8,839 bases of DNA from positions 1 to 8,839 of the forward strand of contig CANJJY010000174.1 of NCBI GenBank assembly GCA_947474445.1, written 5' to 3'. Positions within the stretch are counted from its first letter, which is position 1; every line of letters begins with the position of its first letter. The DNA is from Oligoflexaceae bacterium. Its GTDB lineage: Bacteria > Bdellovibrionota_B > Oligoflexia > Oligoflexales > Oligoflexaceae. Positions 1 to 6,402 of the stretch are shown one piece after another. The notes under the pieces were generated by a model, which did no database searches, was not told the DNA's origin, and saw only the letters and a program-made list of their open reading frames with translations. Position numbers and translations under genes: made by a program.

Positions 1-1
1 T

Positions 2-70
2 AGGCTCGCCTTCCGTCTCAATTTGGAAGGCTACGCTATGGTCGCGACAGATCTCAAAAAACTGGCCTAA
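2..70 (+). CDS. Possible C-terminal fragment of a gene entering from the left edge
   Basis: An open plus-strand frame enters from the left edge and ends at TAA (68-70), giving 22 residues that finish in MVATDLKKLA. The composition is protein-like, and the stop lies 17 bases before the converging stop of the oxygenase gene, which is a normal arrangement for two convergent genes. The family cannot be told from so few residues. The antisense frame is also open to the edge but has no ATG, GTG or TTG start, so the plus-strand reading is preferred. The call is uncertain because a stretch this short can be open by chance. Confidence 0.3.
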   Translation, partial: RLAFRLNLEGYAMVATDLKKLA

Positions 71-87
71 TTCACTGATTGTGCTGT

Positions 88-1041
88 CTATGCGAGACCA
101 ATTTCCTTCAGTCTTTGCATGAGATAGGCATCAGCTTTAATGTTGGGGAACTCCTGAATGCCTCCGGTAGCTTCAATGCAGCAATCAAGTGGGTCAAGGG
201 CCACTTCACCGCGTGCATGGACAAAAAAAGGCATCGAATAACGGCGCTCTCGGCTGTTGTTAGGATTGACCACACGGTGGGTTGTTGACTTGAAAAAGCC
301 ATTAGTCAAATTCTGAAGCATATCGCCTGCATCAACGATGATACATTCTTTTGGAGTTGTGACGGGAATCCATTTCCCATCCCGTCCGAGAATCTCGAGT
401 CCTGACGCCGTTGCTTCTATTAAAAGCGTGATGAGATTAATATCCTCGTGAGCCGCCGCGCGAATGCTCGCCGGATGACTATCCGATGGTATCGGCGGGT
501 AATGAATCAAACGTAAAATGGAGTTGCCGTGCACAGCCATGTCTCGGATCAGCGTGACGTCTTGTTTAATGTAAAGGGCACAGGCCTCTAGAATCGCTAA
601 AGCGCACGTTTCAAGTCGTGAAAAAACTTCCGTCATCGTTGACTTAAACTCTGGTAGATCAGAAGGCCATACATTAGGTGGATAGGACAAGAGGGTGGGG
701 ACGCTTGCGTCGGGTTCTTGGCCAACGTGCCAGAACTCTTTCAGATCGGGCGCTTTTGAGTCTTTTGCATGCTCTTTGCCAAACGACGTGTAACCGCGTT
801 GACCTTTAAGCCCAGCAATCTCAAAACTTGATTTCTGCTCAGGAGACATTGCAAAGAGAGTGGCGAGTTGCTGGTAACTTTTCTGAATCAGGTCATGAGA
901 GATTTGGTGCCGGGTTAAAGCAAAGAAACCAACTTCTCGCAGAGCTGAACCGACCCCTTGCACAAAGGCTAGTTGTCGCTCTGGTTGGCCTGACAAATAG
1001 TCTTCTAGATCCAAAACGGGAATAGAATAGGTCGTCTGCAT
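88..1041 (-). CDS. Isopenicillin N synthase-like 2-oxoglutarate/Fe(II)-dependent oxygenase
   Basis: This 317-residue protein belongs to the 2OG-Fe(II) oxygenase superfamily, IPNS/plant-DIOX branch. Such cytoplasmic enzymes use O2, and usually 2-oxoglutarate, to hydroxylate, desaturate or cyclise small molecules. The N-terminal DIOX_N-type region covers about residues 6-110 (IPVLDLEDY, then REVGFFALTRHQI). The double-stranded beta-helix core carries the iron triad H198 and D200 (AAHEDINLITLL) and H255 (STTHRV). R267 and S269 (RRYSMPFF) form the RxS pair that normally binds the 2-oxoglutarate carboxylate. Length is normal for the family and all key residues are present, so it should be active. 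The ATG is preceded by GGGAG about 9 bases upstream. The gene lies 138 bp downstream of the PBP gene on the same strand with no clear terminator between, so co-transcription is possible. The family is certain but the substrate is not: most bacterial members are uncharacterised, and no ACV synthetase or other antibiotic gene is visible. Confidence 0.9.
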   Translation of the reverse strand: MQTTYSIPVLDLEDYLSGQPERQLAFVQGVGSALREVGFFALTRHQISHDLIQKSYQQLATLFAMSPEQKSSFEIAGLKGQRGYTSFGKEHAKDSKAPDLKEFWHVGQEPDASVPTLLSYPPNVWPSDLPEFKSTMTEVFSRLETCALAILEACALYIKQDVTLIRDMAVHGNSILRLIHYPPIPSDSHPASIRAAAHEDINLITLLIEATASGLEILGRDGKWIPVTTPKECIIVDAGDMLQNLTNGFFKSTTHRVVNPNNSRERRYSMPFFVHARGEVALDPLDCCIEATGGIQEFPNIKADAYLMQRLKEIGLA

Positions 1042-1070
1042 GCGATCAATCTCCCTAGGCGTTCAAGCAT
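1005..1070 (-). other. Possible upstream mini-ORF overlapping the oxygenase start
   Basis: On the minus strand an ATG whose first base is at 1070 opens a 21-codon frame (MLERLGRLIACRR...) that ends at TAG (1007-1005), inside and out of frame with the oxygenase gene. The purine-rich GAGGAGGG abuts this ATG directly, which is closer than a normal Shine-Dalgarno spacing. It may be a chance frame or a short leader peptide that couples translation. It has no recognisable homology. Confidence 0.15.
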
Positions 1071-1081
1071 CCCTCCTCATA

Positions 1082-1095
1082 TCAGATACGTCTGA
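1082..1095. repeat. Small inverted repeat in the oxygenase leader
   Basis: A 5-bp perfect inverted repeat, TCAGA and TCTGA, is separated by the tetranucleotide TACG. On the minus-strand transcript it lies just upstream of the GAGGAGGG element (1071-1078). An outer alternative pairing, CCTCA with TGAGG, would draw in part of that element. There is no T-run, so it is not an intrinsic terminator. It may be a minor leader structure or chance. Confidence 0.25.
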
Positions 1096-1179
1096 GGACC
1101 GAAAAGCACGATAATTCGCTAACAAATAGCTAAAAATTGAGTCTTAAGAAAAGCTCTGAAGATCACTACTTCTAGGGAT

Positions 1180-2439
1180 TTAGCGAGTCGCACCCTCAGT
1201 TAAGGGTTTGCGTGCCGTTCGCATAGCGCTTTGGGGACCCGCCTTATAGTCGTGATATGCCATTATTGCTTCTGCGGCGAGGTTAGTGGCCTTAAATTTC
1301 CAGAGGCTCTCGAGCATGACAACGGAGGCAACGGCTATCTCAGGATCATCGAGGGGATAAATGCCAGCGAACCATGTGGTTAAACCTTGGGGATGGTTTC
1401 CATTGAGGGTTCCCGTTTTACCTCCTACTTCCGTTCGGAGGACGCGAAGCCGGCCTCGACTGAAGGCGGACGAGGCCGTTCCGCTCATGACCGTTGCATC
1501 CATGATTCCCTTCAGGCTTATCGCTGTCTGAGCTTCGATGGCTCTTGGGTTGTTTGCCGCCACTTTATCGTCTGGTACTTTAAAAATATGAAGGGGTACG
1601 GCTATCCCGTCATTTGCAATGACCATGTATTGCCAGGCGGCGTGCACGGCAGATAAGCCTACCGATCCAAATCCTGCGGCAAATTTGCCAATTGTATTGA
1701 TGCTCGATGAGGAAGGATTTGGTTCGCGTAAAGGGCTTTGAGGGACAAAGAAATCTGAGGCCAGGGTTTGGTTGCCCCATCCTAACTTCCGGGCCATGGT
1801 AAGAATGGGACCCAGTCCAATGCGGTTAACTGCCAGCTTGGCGAAGAAGCCGTTGCAACTGTGACCATAGGCTCGTTTGAGACTCAATCCTTGATTGGGC
1901 CTATTGCTTTCCATAGGAGGCCAGATTCCTCGAGGATTGACGTGGGCACACCCACCAAACATACTGAGGGAGTCTTCGGCATCAAGTTGAACAATCTCAA
2001 AGCCGGCCGCTGCCACAACGGTTTTGAAAAGGGAAGCCGTCGGAAAGCCGACATGAAGGGCTGAATGAGTTTCCGAACCCCAGCGCCCAGGCGTTTGACC
2101 TTGCACCATGGCTAAGATTTCGCCTGTCTTTACATTGGCCACGACAAGCGCGGCAATCGGGTTGCCGCCATTCCGAACGAAGCGCTCAAGTCGGTTTTGG
2201 ATTTCAGGGACGATTGTTACGGGGCGCCCCCCCATTTGAGGAGCGGCATCCGTGTCGGCCCATTCGGGAAATTCCGTGGGCAATATAAAAGCACTCGGAG
2301 CGAGAGCCGCTGATTCCTGCCGGACTCCTTCGGGAGCCGCAGCTTTTTGCGCAGAAGATTGGTTACAAGCAAGACAGCTGGCGAGCCACAGCAAAGGGAA
2401 TGAAAGCCAGCTGCGACAAGAAATGGGGGAGTTTGACAC
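1180..2439 (-). CDS. Penicillin-binding transpeptidase-domain lipoprotein
   Basis: This 419-residue protein has a penicillin-binding (serine DD-transpeptidase) domain, which cross-links peptidoglycan peptides in the periplasm. All three active-site motifs are in order: S136-L-F-K139 (SxxK with the acyl-serine), S194-C-N196 (SxN) and K341-T-G343 (KTG, in GGKTGTLNG). The domain runs from about residue 92 (VANVKTGEILAM) to about 395. The N-terminus reads as a lipoprotein signal: a hydrophobic stretch at 11-20, then the lipobox L19-A20-S21-C22. A low-complexity linker of about 60 residues follows. There is no room for the N-terminal pedestal/dimerisation domain of typical class B PBPs (about 550-700 residues), nor for a glycosyltransferase domain. 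The start is GTG with GAGG about 6 bases upstream; the next in-frame ATG (codon 69) would remove the signal. A perfect TATAAT lies 65 bp upstream. It could serve in division, elongation or repair, or be a specialised accessory PBP; the family is sure, the role is not. Confidence 0.9.
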   Translation of the reverse strand: MSNSPISCRSWLSFPLLWLASCLACNQSSAQKAAAPEGVRQESAALAPSAFILPTEFPEWADTDAAPQMGGRPVTIVPEIQNRLERFVRNGGNPIAALVVANVKTGEILAMVQGQTPGRWGSETHSALHVGFPTASLFKTVVAAAGFEIVQLDAEDSLSMFGGCAHVNPRGIWPPMESNRPNQGLSLKRAYGHSCNGFFAKLAVNRIGLGPILTMARKLGWGNQTLASDFFVPQSPLREPNPSSSSINTIGKFAAGFGSVGLSAVHAAWQYMVIANDGIAVPLHIFKVPDDKVAANNPRAIEAQTAISLKGIMDATVMSGTASSAFSRGRLRVLRTEVGGKTGTLNGNHPQGLTTWFAGIYPLDDPEIAVASVVMLESLWKFKATNLAAEAIMAYHDYKAGPQSAMRTARKPLTEGATR

Positions 2440-2503
2440 TCTTATCCTCGGCCTTTTTGAGCGTTTAATGAGTCGACTTTAAGGGAAGGCTGGTTAAGTT
2501 CTC

Positions 2504-2532
2504 ATTATACAGGATACTATGGGATTTTTACA
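2504..2532 (-). promoter_or_regulatory. Candidate sigma-70 promoter for the PBP gene
   Basis: On the minus strand a perfect -10 hexamer TATAAT (2509-2504) sits 17 bp downstream of a weak -35 TGTAAA (2532-2527, three of six matches). The expected start near 2497 would give a leader of roughly 58 bases before the GTG codon. It lies in the divergent gap, back to back with the candidate lptF promoter and not overlapping it. Confidence 0.45.
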
Positions 2533-2564
2533 CGCTCTTCCGCATAAAGGCAAACAGTCAATCC

Positions 2565-2593
2565 TTGCCGCTGGGACGTCTCGAGGCCATAAT
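2565..2593 (+). promoter_or_regulatory. Candidate sigma-70 promoter for the LptF/LptG gene
   Basis: TTGCCG (2565-2570, four of six matches to TTGACA) and CATAAT (2588-2593, five of six matches to TATAAT) are separated by exactly 17 bp. The predicted transcription start near 2600 leaves a short leader of about 25 bases before the TTG start at 2625, which supports a start in this area. Confidence 0.5.
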
Positions 2594-2624
2594 AGAGCCC
2601 TGATGCGATAGACAGCTGGGCGCA

Positions 2625-3869
2625 TTGAGGAGTTCACCTATCACCATTTTCTTTTATTTCATCAAAGAGGTCATCCCGCAATTCATCACGGTGTTTTGCG
2701 TGCTGAGTGCCGTCATCGTAGTGTCTCAGCTCGTTCGGCTGTCCGAGGCACTTGTTAACTTTGGGTTGTCCGCGGAAAATCTGCTCTTGCCTTTCTTGTT
2801 TGTGCTCATGCCGATGGTTGCTATCACGATTCCCATCGCCCTGCTCTTTGCCGTCCTGCTCTCTTTTAGTCGCATGTCAGCCGATGGAGAGTATGCGGCC
2901 CTCCTCGCTTCTGGTTATAGTCTCAAGCGCGCTCTTGTCCCTGTCCTGATCGTCGCTGCTGGAGCTTACTTCTTGGCAACCACGGCTTCGGTCTATTTTG
3001 AAGCCTGGGCACGGCGGGAAACTATTGCTTTCACCCATCGCAAGGCCCAAACGGAACTCGATAATATAATTCGCTACCGGGTAAAAGCCGGGGTCTTTAT
3101 CGATGATTTTCTAGGTTATGTTCTTTACGCTGAAAACATTTCTCCCGATCGCAGTCACTTTGAAAATGTAATGCTCGCGCCAGGACGAGATAACCAGGAT
3201 CAGCATTTTACATTGCTCGCGCCCGCAGCCTCCATCAATGGCTCGGTGGAATCAGGAAATTTGCGAATGTCTTTTGACTATGGGTTGATTTATACCACGC
3301 AGCCTAATGAGACTCAGGTGTCCGTCGTGAAGTTTAAGCGTGCTGAGCTCGATTTGCTGCGTATTTTTCGCGATCAAGTTCTCGGTTCCCAGAGCGAAGC
3401 TGATGATTATCGCTCGTATACACCGCGTGACCTTTGGCGTTACATCGATTCCAAAGCTAAGAGCACCAAAGCGGATGATATCGATAAATACCTTAAAGCC
3501 CGCTATCTTTTTCATTCCCGTTTCAGCATGCCTTTTGCCGCTATCTTTTTTGCACTTTTCGCGATGGTCTTCGGAATCAACGATGACAGGCGTGGGAAGA
3601 ACTATGGCTTTTTGGCAGCAACTTTGACCGTTGTGATCGGTTACATCGTGATGATGTCCTTCAAATTCTTGGCTGATAAAGGACAGATGTCAGCGCCCCT
3701 GGCTGCTTGGTTACCAAATCTTCTACTGACTGGTGTTGCAGCCTTTCTCATATACCAGAAGAACCGGCTTCCTCCTTCCGAATCAGTGTTTGATCCGCGG
3801 CACCTTCCGTTTTTGAGACGCTTCGTTTCTCATTCTCATCCTACGGTTGATTCGAAAGCCAAAAGCTAA
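2625..3869 (+). CDS. LPS export ABC transporter permease, LptF/LptG family
   Basis: This 414-residue inner-membrane protein belongs to the YjgP/YjgQ family. LptF and LptG pair with the ATPase LptB to extract lipopolysaccharide from the inner membrane and pass it to LptC-LptA. The layout fits: three hydrophobic segments near residues 15-36, 53-80 and 101-122, a periplasmic beta-jellyroll region of about 125-270, then three more at 299-317, 327-348 and 357-376. Between segments 2 and 3 lies the conserved cytoplasmic coupling stretch SRMSADGEYAALLASGYSL (82-100). A basic, proline-containing tail of about 35 residues (380-414) extends beyond the last membrane segment. The start is TTG; an upstream in-frame TGA (2601-2603) leaves only CTG (2616) as an earlier option, and the Shine-Dalgarno is poor. 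Whether this is the F or the G paralogue cannot be settled without its partner, which is not in the window. Confidence 0.88.
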   Translation: MRSSPITIFFYFIKEVIPQFITVFCVLSAVIVVSQLVRLSEALVNFGLSAENLLLPFLFVLMPMVAITIPIALLFAVLLSFSRMSADGEYAALLASGYSLKRALVPVLIVAAGAYFLATTASVYFEAWARRETIAFTHRKAQTELDNIIRYRVKAGVFIDDFLGYVLYAENISPDRSHFENVMLAPGRDNQDQHFTLLAPAASINGSVESGNLRMSFDYGLIYTTQPNETQVSVVKFKRAELDLLRIFRDQVLGSQSEADDYRSYTPRDLWRYIDSKAKSTKADDIDKYLKARYLFHSRFSMPFAAIFFALFAMVFGINDDRRGKNYGFLAATLTVVIGYIVMMSFKFLADKGQMSAPLAAWLPNLLLTGVAAFLIYQKNRLPPSESVFDPRHLPFLRRFVSHSHPTVDSKAKS

Positions 3870-4008
3870 CAACTGATCTCTAGTCGAGCTTGTCGAAGAA
3901 TGATAAGACTGGGAGGCTCGCGGCAGGATCAATCAGCTCAGTTAAAATGACAGCAATACACTGTCTTCCTGCTTCGATCTTTCGCCATTTTCATGACGGG
4001 GGAAGGCT

Positions 4009-5241
4009 ATGAGGCGCGTCGTTATAACGGGACTTGGGATGGTTGCTCCAACGGGCAACAATGTTGCCGATGCATGGGATGCGGCAATCGCAGCACGCTC
4101 TGGAGTCGGCCGAATAAGTCTATACGATGCGAGTCCGTATCGCGTAAAAATTGCTGCTGAAGTAAAGAATTTTTCGTTGGGCGGAATTGTCGAAAGCAAA
4201 GATGAAAGACGCATGACGCGCTTTGTTCAATTTGCCGCTGGAGCAGCCCATCAGGCCATGCAAGATAGTGGATTAGTTGTGAATCACGCACCTGAACGCT
4301 ATGGCTGCATTATCGGCGTTGGGTTGGGCGGTATTCACGATATCGAATCCAATGCCCTTCTATTAGCAGAGAAAGGTGAAAAGCGGATTTCACCCTTTTT
4401 CATACCATTTGCCATTCCAAATATGGCCGCCGGTTACGTATCCATTCAACTTGGTTTGCAAGGACCTAATCTCTGTCCGGCCACGGCCTGTTCGAGCGGT
4501 ACACATGCTGTCGGCGAAGCATTTGAATGGATAAAAAGGGGCATCGCCGATGCGTTTGTCTGCGGCGGAGCAGAAAGTGCAATTTGCCCGCTTGGCGTCG
4601 CCTCATTTGCTGCGTTGAAGGCCTTGAGCACCCGCAATGACGATCCTGAACACGCTTCGCGTCCCTTTGATCGAGACCGCGATGGTTTTGTTATGGGTGA
4701 AGGGGCGGGTATTCTCGTTCTCGAAGAACTCGAGCATGCGAAACGTCGTGGTGCCAAAATATATGCTGAGGTGATTGGCTACGGAGTTTCGGGTGACGCC
4801 TTTCATATTACAGCGCCACCAGAACGCGGCTATGGGGGCTTCCGAGCTATGCAAATGGCTCTCGCTTCGGCGCGCTTAGCACCGAGGGACGTCGACTATA
4901 TCAACGCACATGGCACGTCGACCCCTCTCAATGATCAGTATGAGAGCGAAGCAATCATGGATCTCTTCGGGGCTGATGCCCAGAGGGTAGCGATTTCTTC
5001 GACCAAGGGTGTCACCGGTCACTGCTTAGGGGCAGCCGGGGGGATTGAGGCGGTCTATACAGCGCTGTCTATAAAGCACGGCGTGATCCCTCCGACGGCT
5101 AATTTTGAAAATCCAGATCCTGCATGCCCTCTGCACTATACACCGCAAGTGGCTGTTGAGCGGAAGGTTAAGGTTGCCCTGTCAAATTCCTTTGGCTTCG
5201 GTGGGACGAATGCGACGATCGCGTTGCAGGCCTTCAACTAA
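4009..5241 (+). CDS. fabF: 3-oxoacyl-[acyl-carrier-protein] synthase II (KAS II)
   Basis: This 410-residue cytosolic condensing enzyme carries out the decarboxylative Claisen condensation of acyl-ACP with malonyl-ACP in type II fatty acid elongation. In E. coli, FabF is 413 residues and also controls temperature-dependent unsaturation. The thiolase-fold Cys-His-His set is complete: C161 in ATACSSGTHAV, H301 in NAHGTSTPLND, and H338 in KGVTGHCLGAAGG, with K333 just before it. The C-terminal glycine-rich gate loop NSFGFGGTN (393-401) is present, with F397 at the gating phenylalanine position. The start begins MRRVVITGLGMVAPTG, typical of the family, and has GGGGGAAGG just upstream (3998-4006). 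No acyl carrier protein gene precedes it, although acpP-fabF is a common order. It follows the Lpt permease by 139 bp and precedes pdhA by 132 bp, so it may be its own unit or a loose part of a larger one. A polyketide-type KAS is less likely given the plain single-domain layout. Confidence 0.95.
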   Translation: MRRVVITGLGMVAPTGNNVADAWDAAIAARSGVGRISLYDASPYRVKIAAEVKNFSLGGIVESKDERRMTRFVQFAAGAAHQAMQDSGLVVNHAPERYGCIIGVGLGGIHDIESNALLLAEKGEKRISPFFIPFAIPNMAAGYVSIQLGLQGPNLCPATACSSGTHAVGEAFEWIKRGIADAFVCGGAESAICPLGVASFAALKALSTRNDDPEHASRPFDRDRDGFVMGEGAGILVLEELEHAKRRGAKIYAEVIGYGVSGDAFHITAPPERGYGGFRAMQMALASARLAPRDVDYINAHGTSTPLNDQYESEAIMDLFGADAQRVAISSTKGVTGHCLGAAGGIEAVYTALSIKHGVIPPTANFENPDPACPLHYTPQVAVERKVKVALSNSFGFGGTNATIALQAFN

Positions 5242-5299
5242 AATGTATTTTTTCATCATTTGCTTTGGTGTAAAGGCTAGAGACGACTTTTAGGAAGTC

Positions 5300-5320
5300 T
5301 TATGCATGAGGGGTGCATAA
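5300..5320. promoter_or_regulatory. Operator-like palindrome upstream of pdhA
   Basis: A perfect 7-bp inverted repeat, TTATGCA (5300-5306) and TGCATAA (5314-5320), is separated by 7 bases. It lies in the 132-bp gap before pdhA, 53 bp ahead of the start codon. Its 21-bp length and symmetry resemble the binding site of a dimeric helix-turn-helix regulator. No T-run follows, so it is not an intrinsic terminator. No convincing -35/-10 pair could be placed near it. The cognate regulator is not in the window. Confidence 0.4.
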
Positions 5321-5373
5321 ATACTAATAAAAGTTTGTTATTTTACAAGATTCTCGTCAGAGAAGGGTAAGAA

Positions 5374-6357
5374 ATGACTTCGAAGAAGAAAACCCAGTGG
5401 GACAAAGACCAATTGATACGCATGTATCAAGACATGTGTCTGTTCCGTCGCTTTGAAGAGCGCGTGGGACTCGCTTACACGAAGCAGAAGTTTTCCGGCT
5501 TCTGCCATCTCCATATCGGTCAAGAGGGTCTGGCCGTTGGTGTCCAGAGTGTATTGCGACCTACTGATTACATGATCAGCGGTTACAGGTCCCATACGCA
5601 GGCTATTGGCAAAGGGATCGCCCCCCGTTTTGTCATGGCCGAGCTGTTCGGCAAAGTCGATGGTTGCTGCCGCGGTAAAGGCGGCTCCATGCATATGTTC
5701 AGCAAAGAACATCGATTCCTAGGTGGTCACGGGATCGTCGGGGGGCAGACTCCGCTTGCCGCTGGGGTTGCCTTCAAGGTCCGTTATCAAAACGGCGACG
5801 ATATCATGGTGTGTTATTTAGGGGATGCTGCTACCAACCAAGGCCAATTTTTCGAAAGCTTGAACATGACGGCAACTTGGGATTTGCCGGTTCTATTCAT
5901 CGTCGAAAATAATAAGTACGGTATGGGCACAGACATCCGGAGGACGACTTCGGTCGATCGCCTATGGAAGCGCGCCTTGGCTTTTGACATGGCTCATTCT
6001 GATGTCGATGGCATGAATGTCCTGACCGTTCACGAGCACGTGAAAGGCATCGTTGAGACGATGCGTAGGGATAAGAAGCCTCATCTTTTGGAAGCGCTTA
6101 CCTACCGGTACAGAGGTCATTCCGTGTCAGATCCTGGTACCTACCGGACGAAAGAAGAAGTCGAAGATTATCAAAAGAATCGGGATCCTATCGTTCAGCT
6201 CGAACGTTTCCTCTTAGAGAACAAGCTTTGCAGCGAAGAAGACTTAAAAGCCTGGGATAAAGCGGCTAAGGATGCTTGCAAAGAAGCGGAGGAATTCGCC
6301 GATGCTTCACCCTTCCCCGATGTCGAAGAGCGTTGGCAACATGTTCTGGCTGATTAA
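5374..6357 (+). CDS. pdhA: Pyruvate dehydrogenase E1 component, alpha subunit
   Basis: This 327-residue protein is the alpha subunit of the alpha2-beta2 E1 enzyme, which decarboxylates pyruvate on thiamine diphosphate and passes the acetyl group to lipoyl-E2. Family landmarks are GFCHLHIGQEG (42-52), SGYRSHTQAIGKG (69-81), RGKGGSMHMF (100-109) and GGHGIVGGQTPLAAG (117-131). The ThDP/Mg motif runs from G150-D151 to N179-N180 (ENNKYGMGT). The loop YRYRGHSVSDPGTYRTKEE (245-263) corresponds to the regulatory, substrate-channel loop of mitochondrial E1-alpha. The third position of the usual GDG triplet is alanine here (GDAATNQGQ). The ATG is preceded by AGAAGG at 7 bases. pdhB follows after 45 bp and pdhC after that, which fixes the complex. 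A branched-chain 2-oxoacid or acetoin dehydrogenase is possible, but the close match to PDH-type landmarks favours pyruvate. Confidence 0.92.
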   Translation: MTSKKKTQWDKDQLIRMYQDMCLFRRFEERVGLAYTKQKFSGFCHLHIGQEGLAVGVQSVLRPTDYMISGYRSHTQAIGKGIAPRFVMAELFGKVDGCCRGKGGSMHMFSKEHRFLGGHGIVGGQTPLAAGVAFKVRYQNGDDIMVCYLGDAATNQGQFFESLNMTATWDLPVLFIVENNKYGMGTDIRRTTSVDRLWKRALAFDMAHSDVDGMNVLTVHEHVKGIVETMRRDKKPHLLEALTYRYRGHSVSDPGTYRTKEEVEDYQKNRDPIVQLERFLLENKLCSEEDLKAWDKAAKDACKEAEEFADASPFPDVEERWQHVLAD

Positions 6358-6402
6358 AAGAAGCGACGAAAGAGTGAGACGAGAGGCGGAAGGAGACTTG
6401 AT

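Noticed and set aside
8..31. GCCTTCC-N10-GGAAGGC as a terminator of the oxygenase transcript
   Set aside because: No T-run follows on the minus strand, and the repeat lies within a possible coding frame.
79..302. Small open frames on both strands inside the 3' end of the oxygenase gene
   Set aside because: They overlap a gene with complete family motifs in another frame, and their translations show no recognisable domain.
1387..2064. Plus-strand open frames antisense to the PBP gene
   Set aside because: They are shadows of the PBP coding frame; the PBP motifs SxxK, SxN and KTG settle the real strand.
88..2439. A beta-lactam biosynthesis cluster, suggested by the IPNS-like enzyme beside a PBP
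   Set aside because: No ACV synthetase, acyltransferase, beta-lactamase or transporter is present, and IPNS-like oxygenases have many other roles.
3448..3866. The hexapeptide DSKAKS occurs twice in the Lpt permease (residues 275-280 and 409-414)
   Set aside because: The two DNA copies differ at three of 18 bases and nothing around them is repeated; likely coincidence in Lys/Ser-rich cytoplasmic or loop sequence.
3920..3965. TAAAAT (3943-3948) as a fabF promoter -10 box, and the GACAG-N7-CTGTC repeat (3949-3965)
   Set aside because: No good -35 lies at 16-18 bp (only GCGGCA), and the 5-bp repeat has no T-run, so neither a promoter nor a terminator can be supported.
3942..4291. Minus-strand open frames of about 90 codons across the fabF start
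   Set aside because: They lie antisense to conserved FabF sequence and have no recognisable domain.
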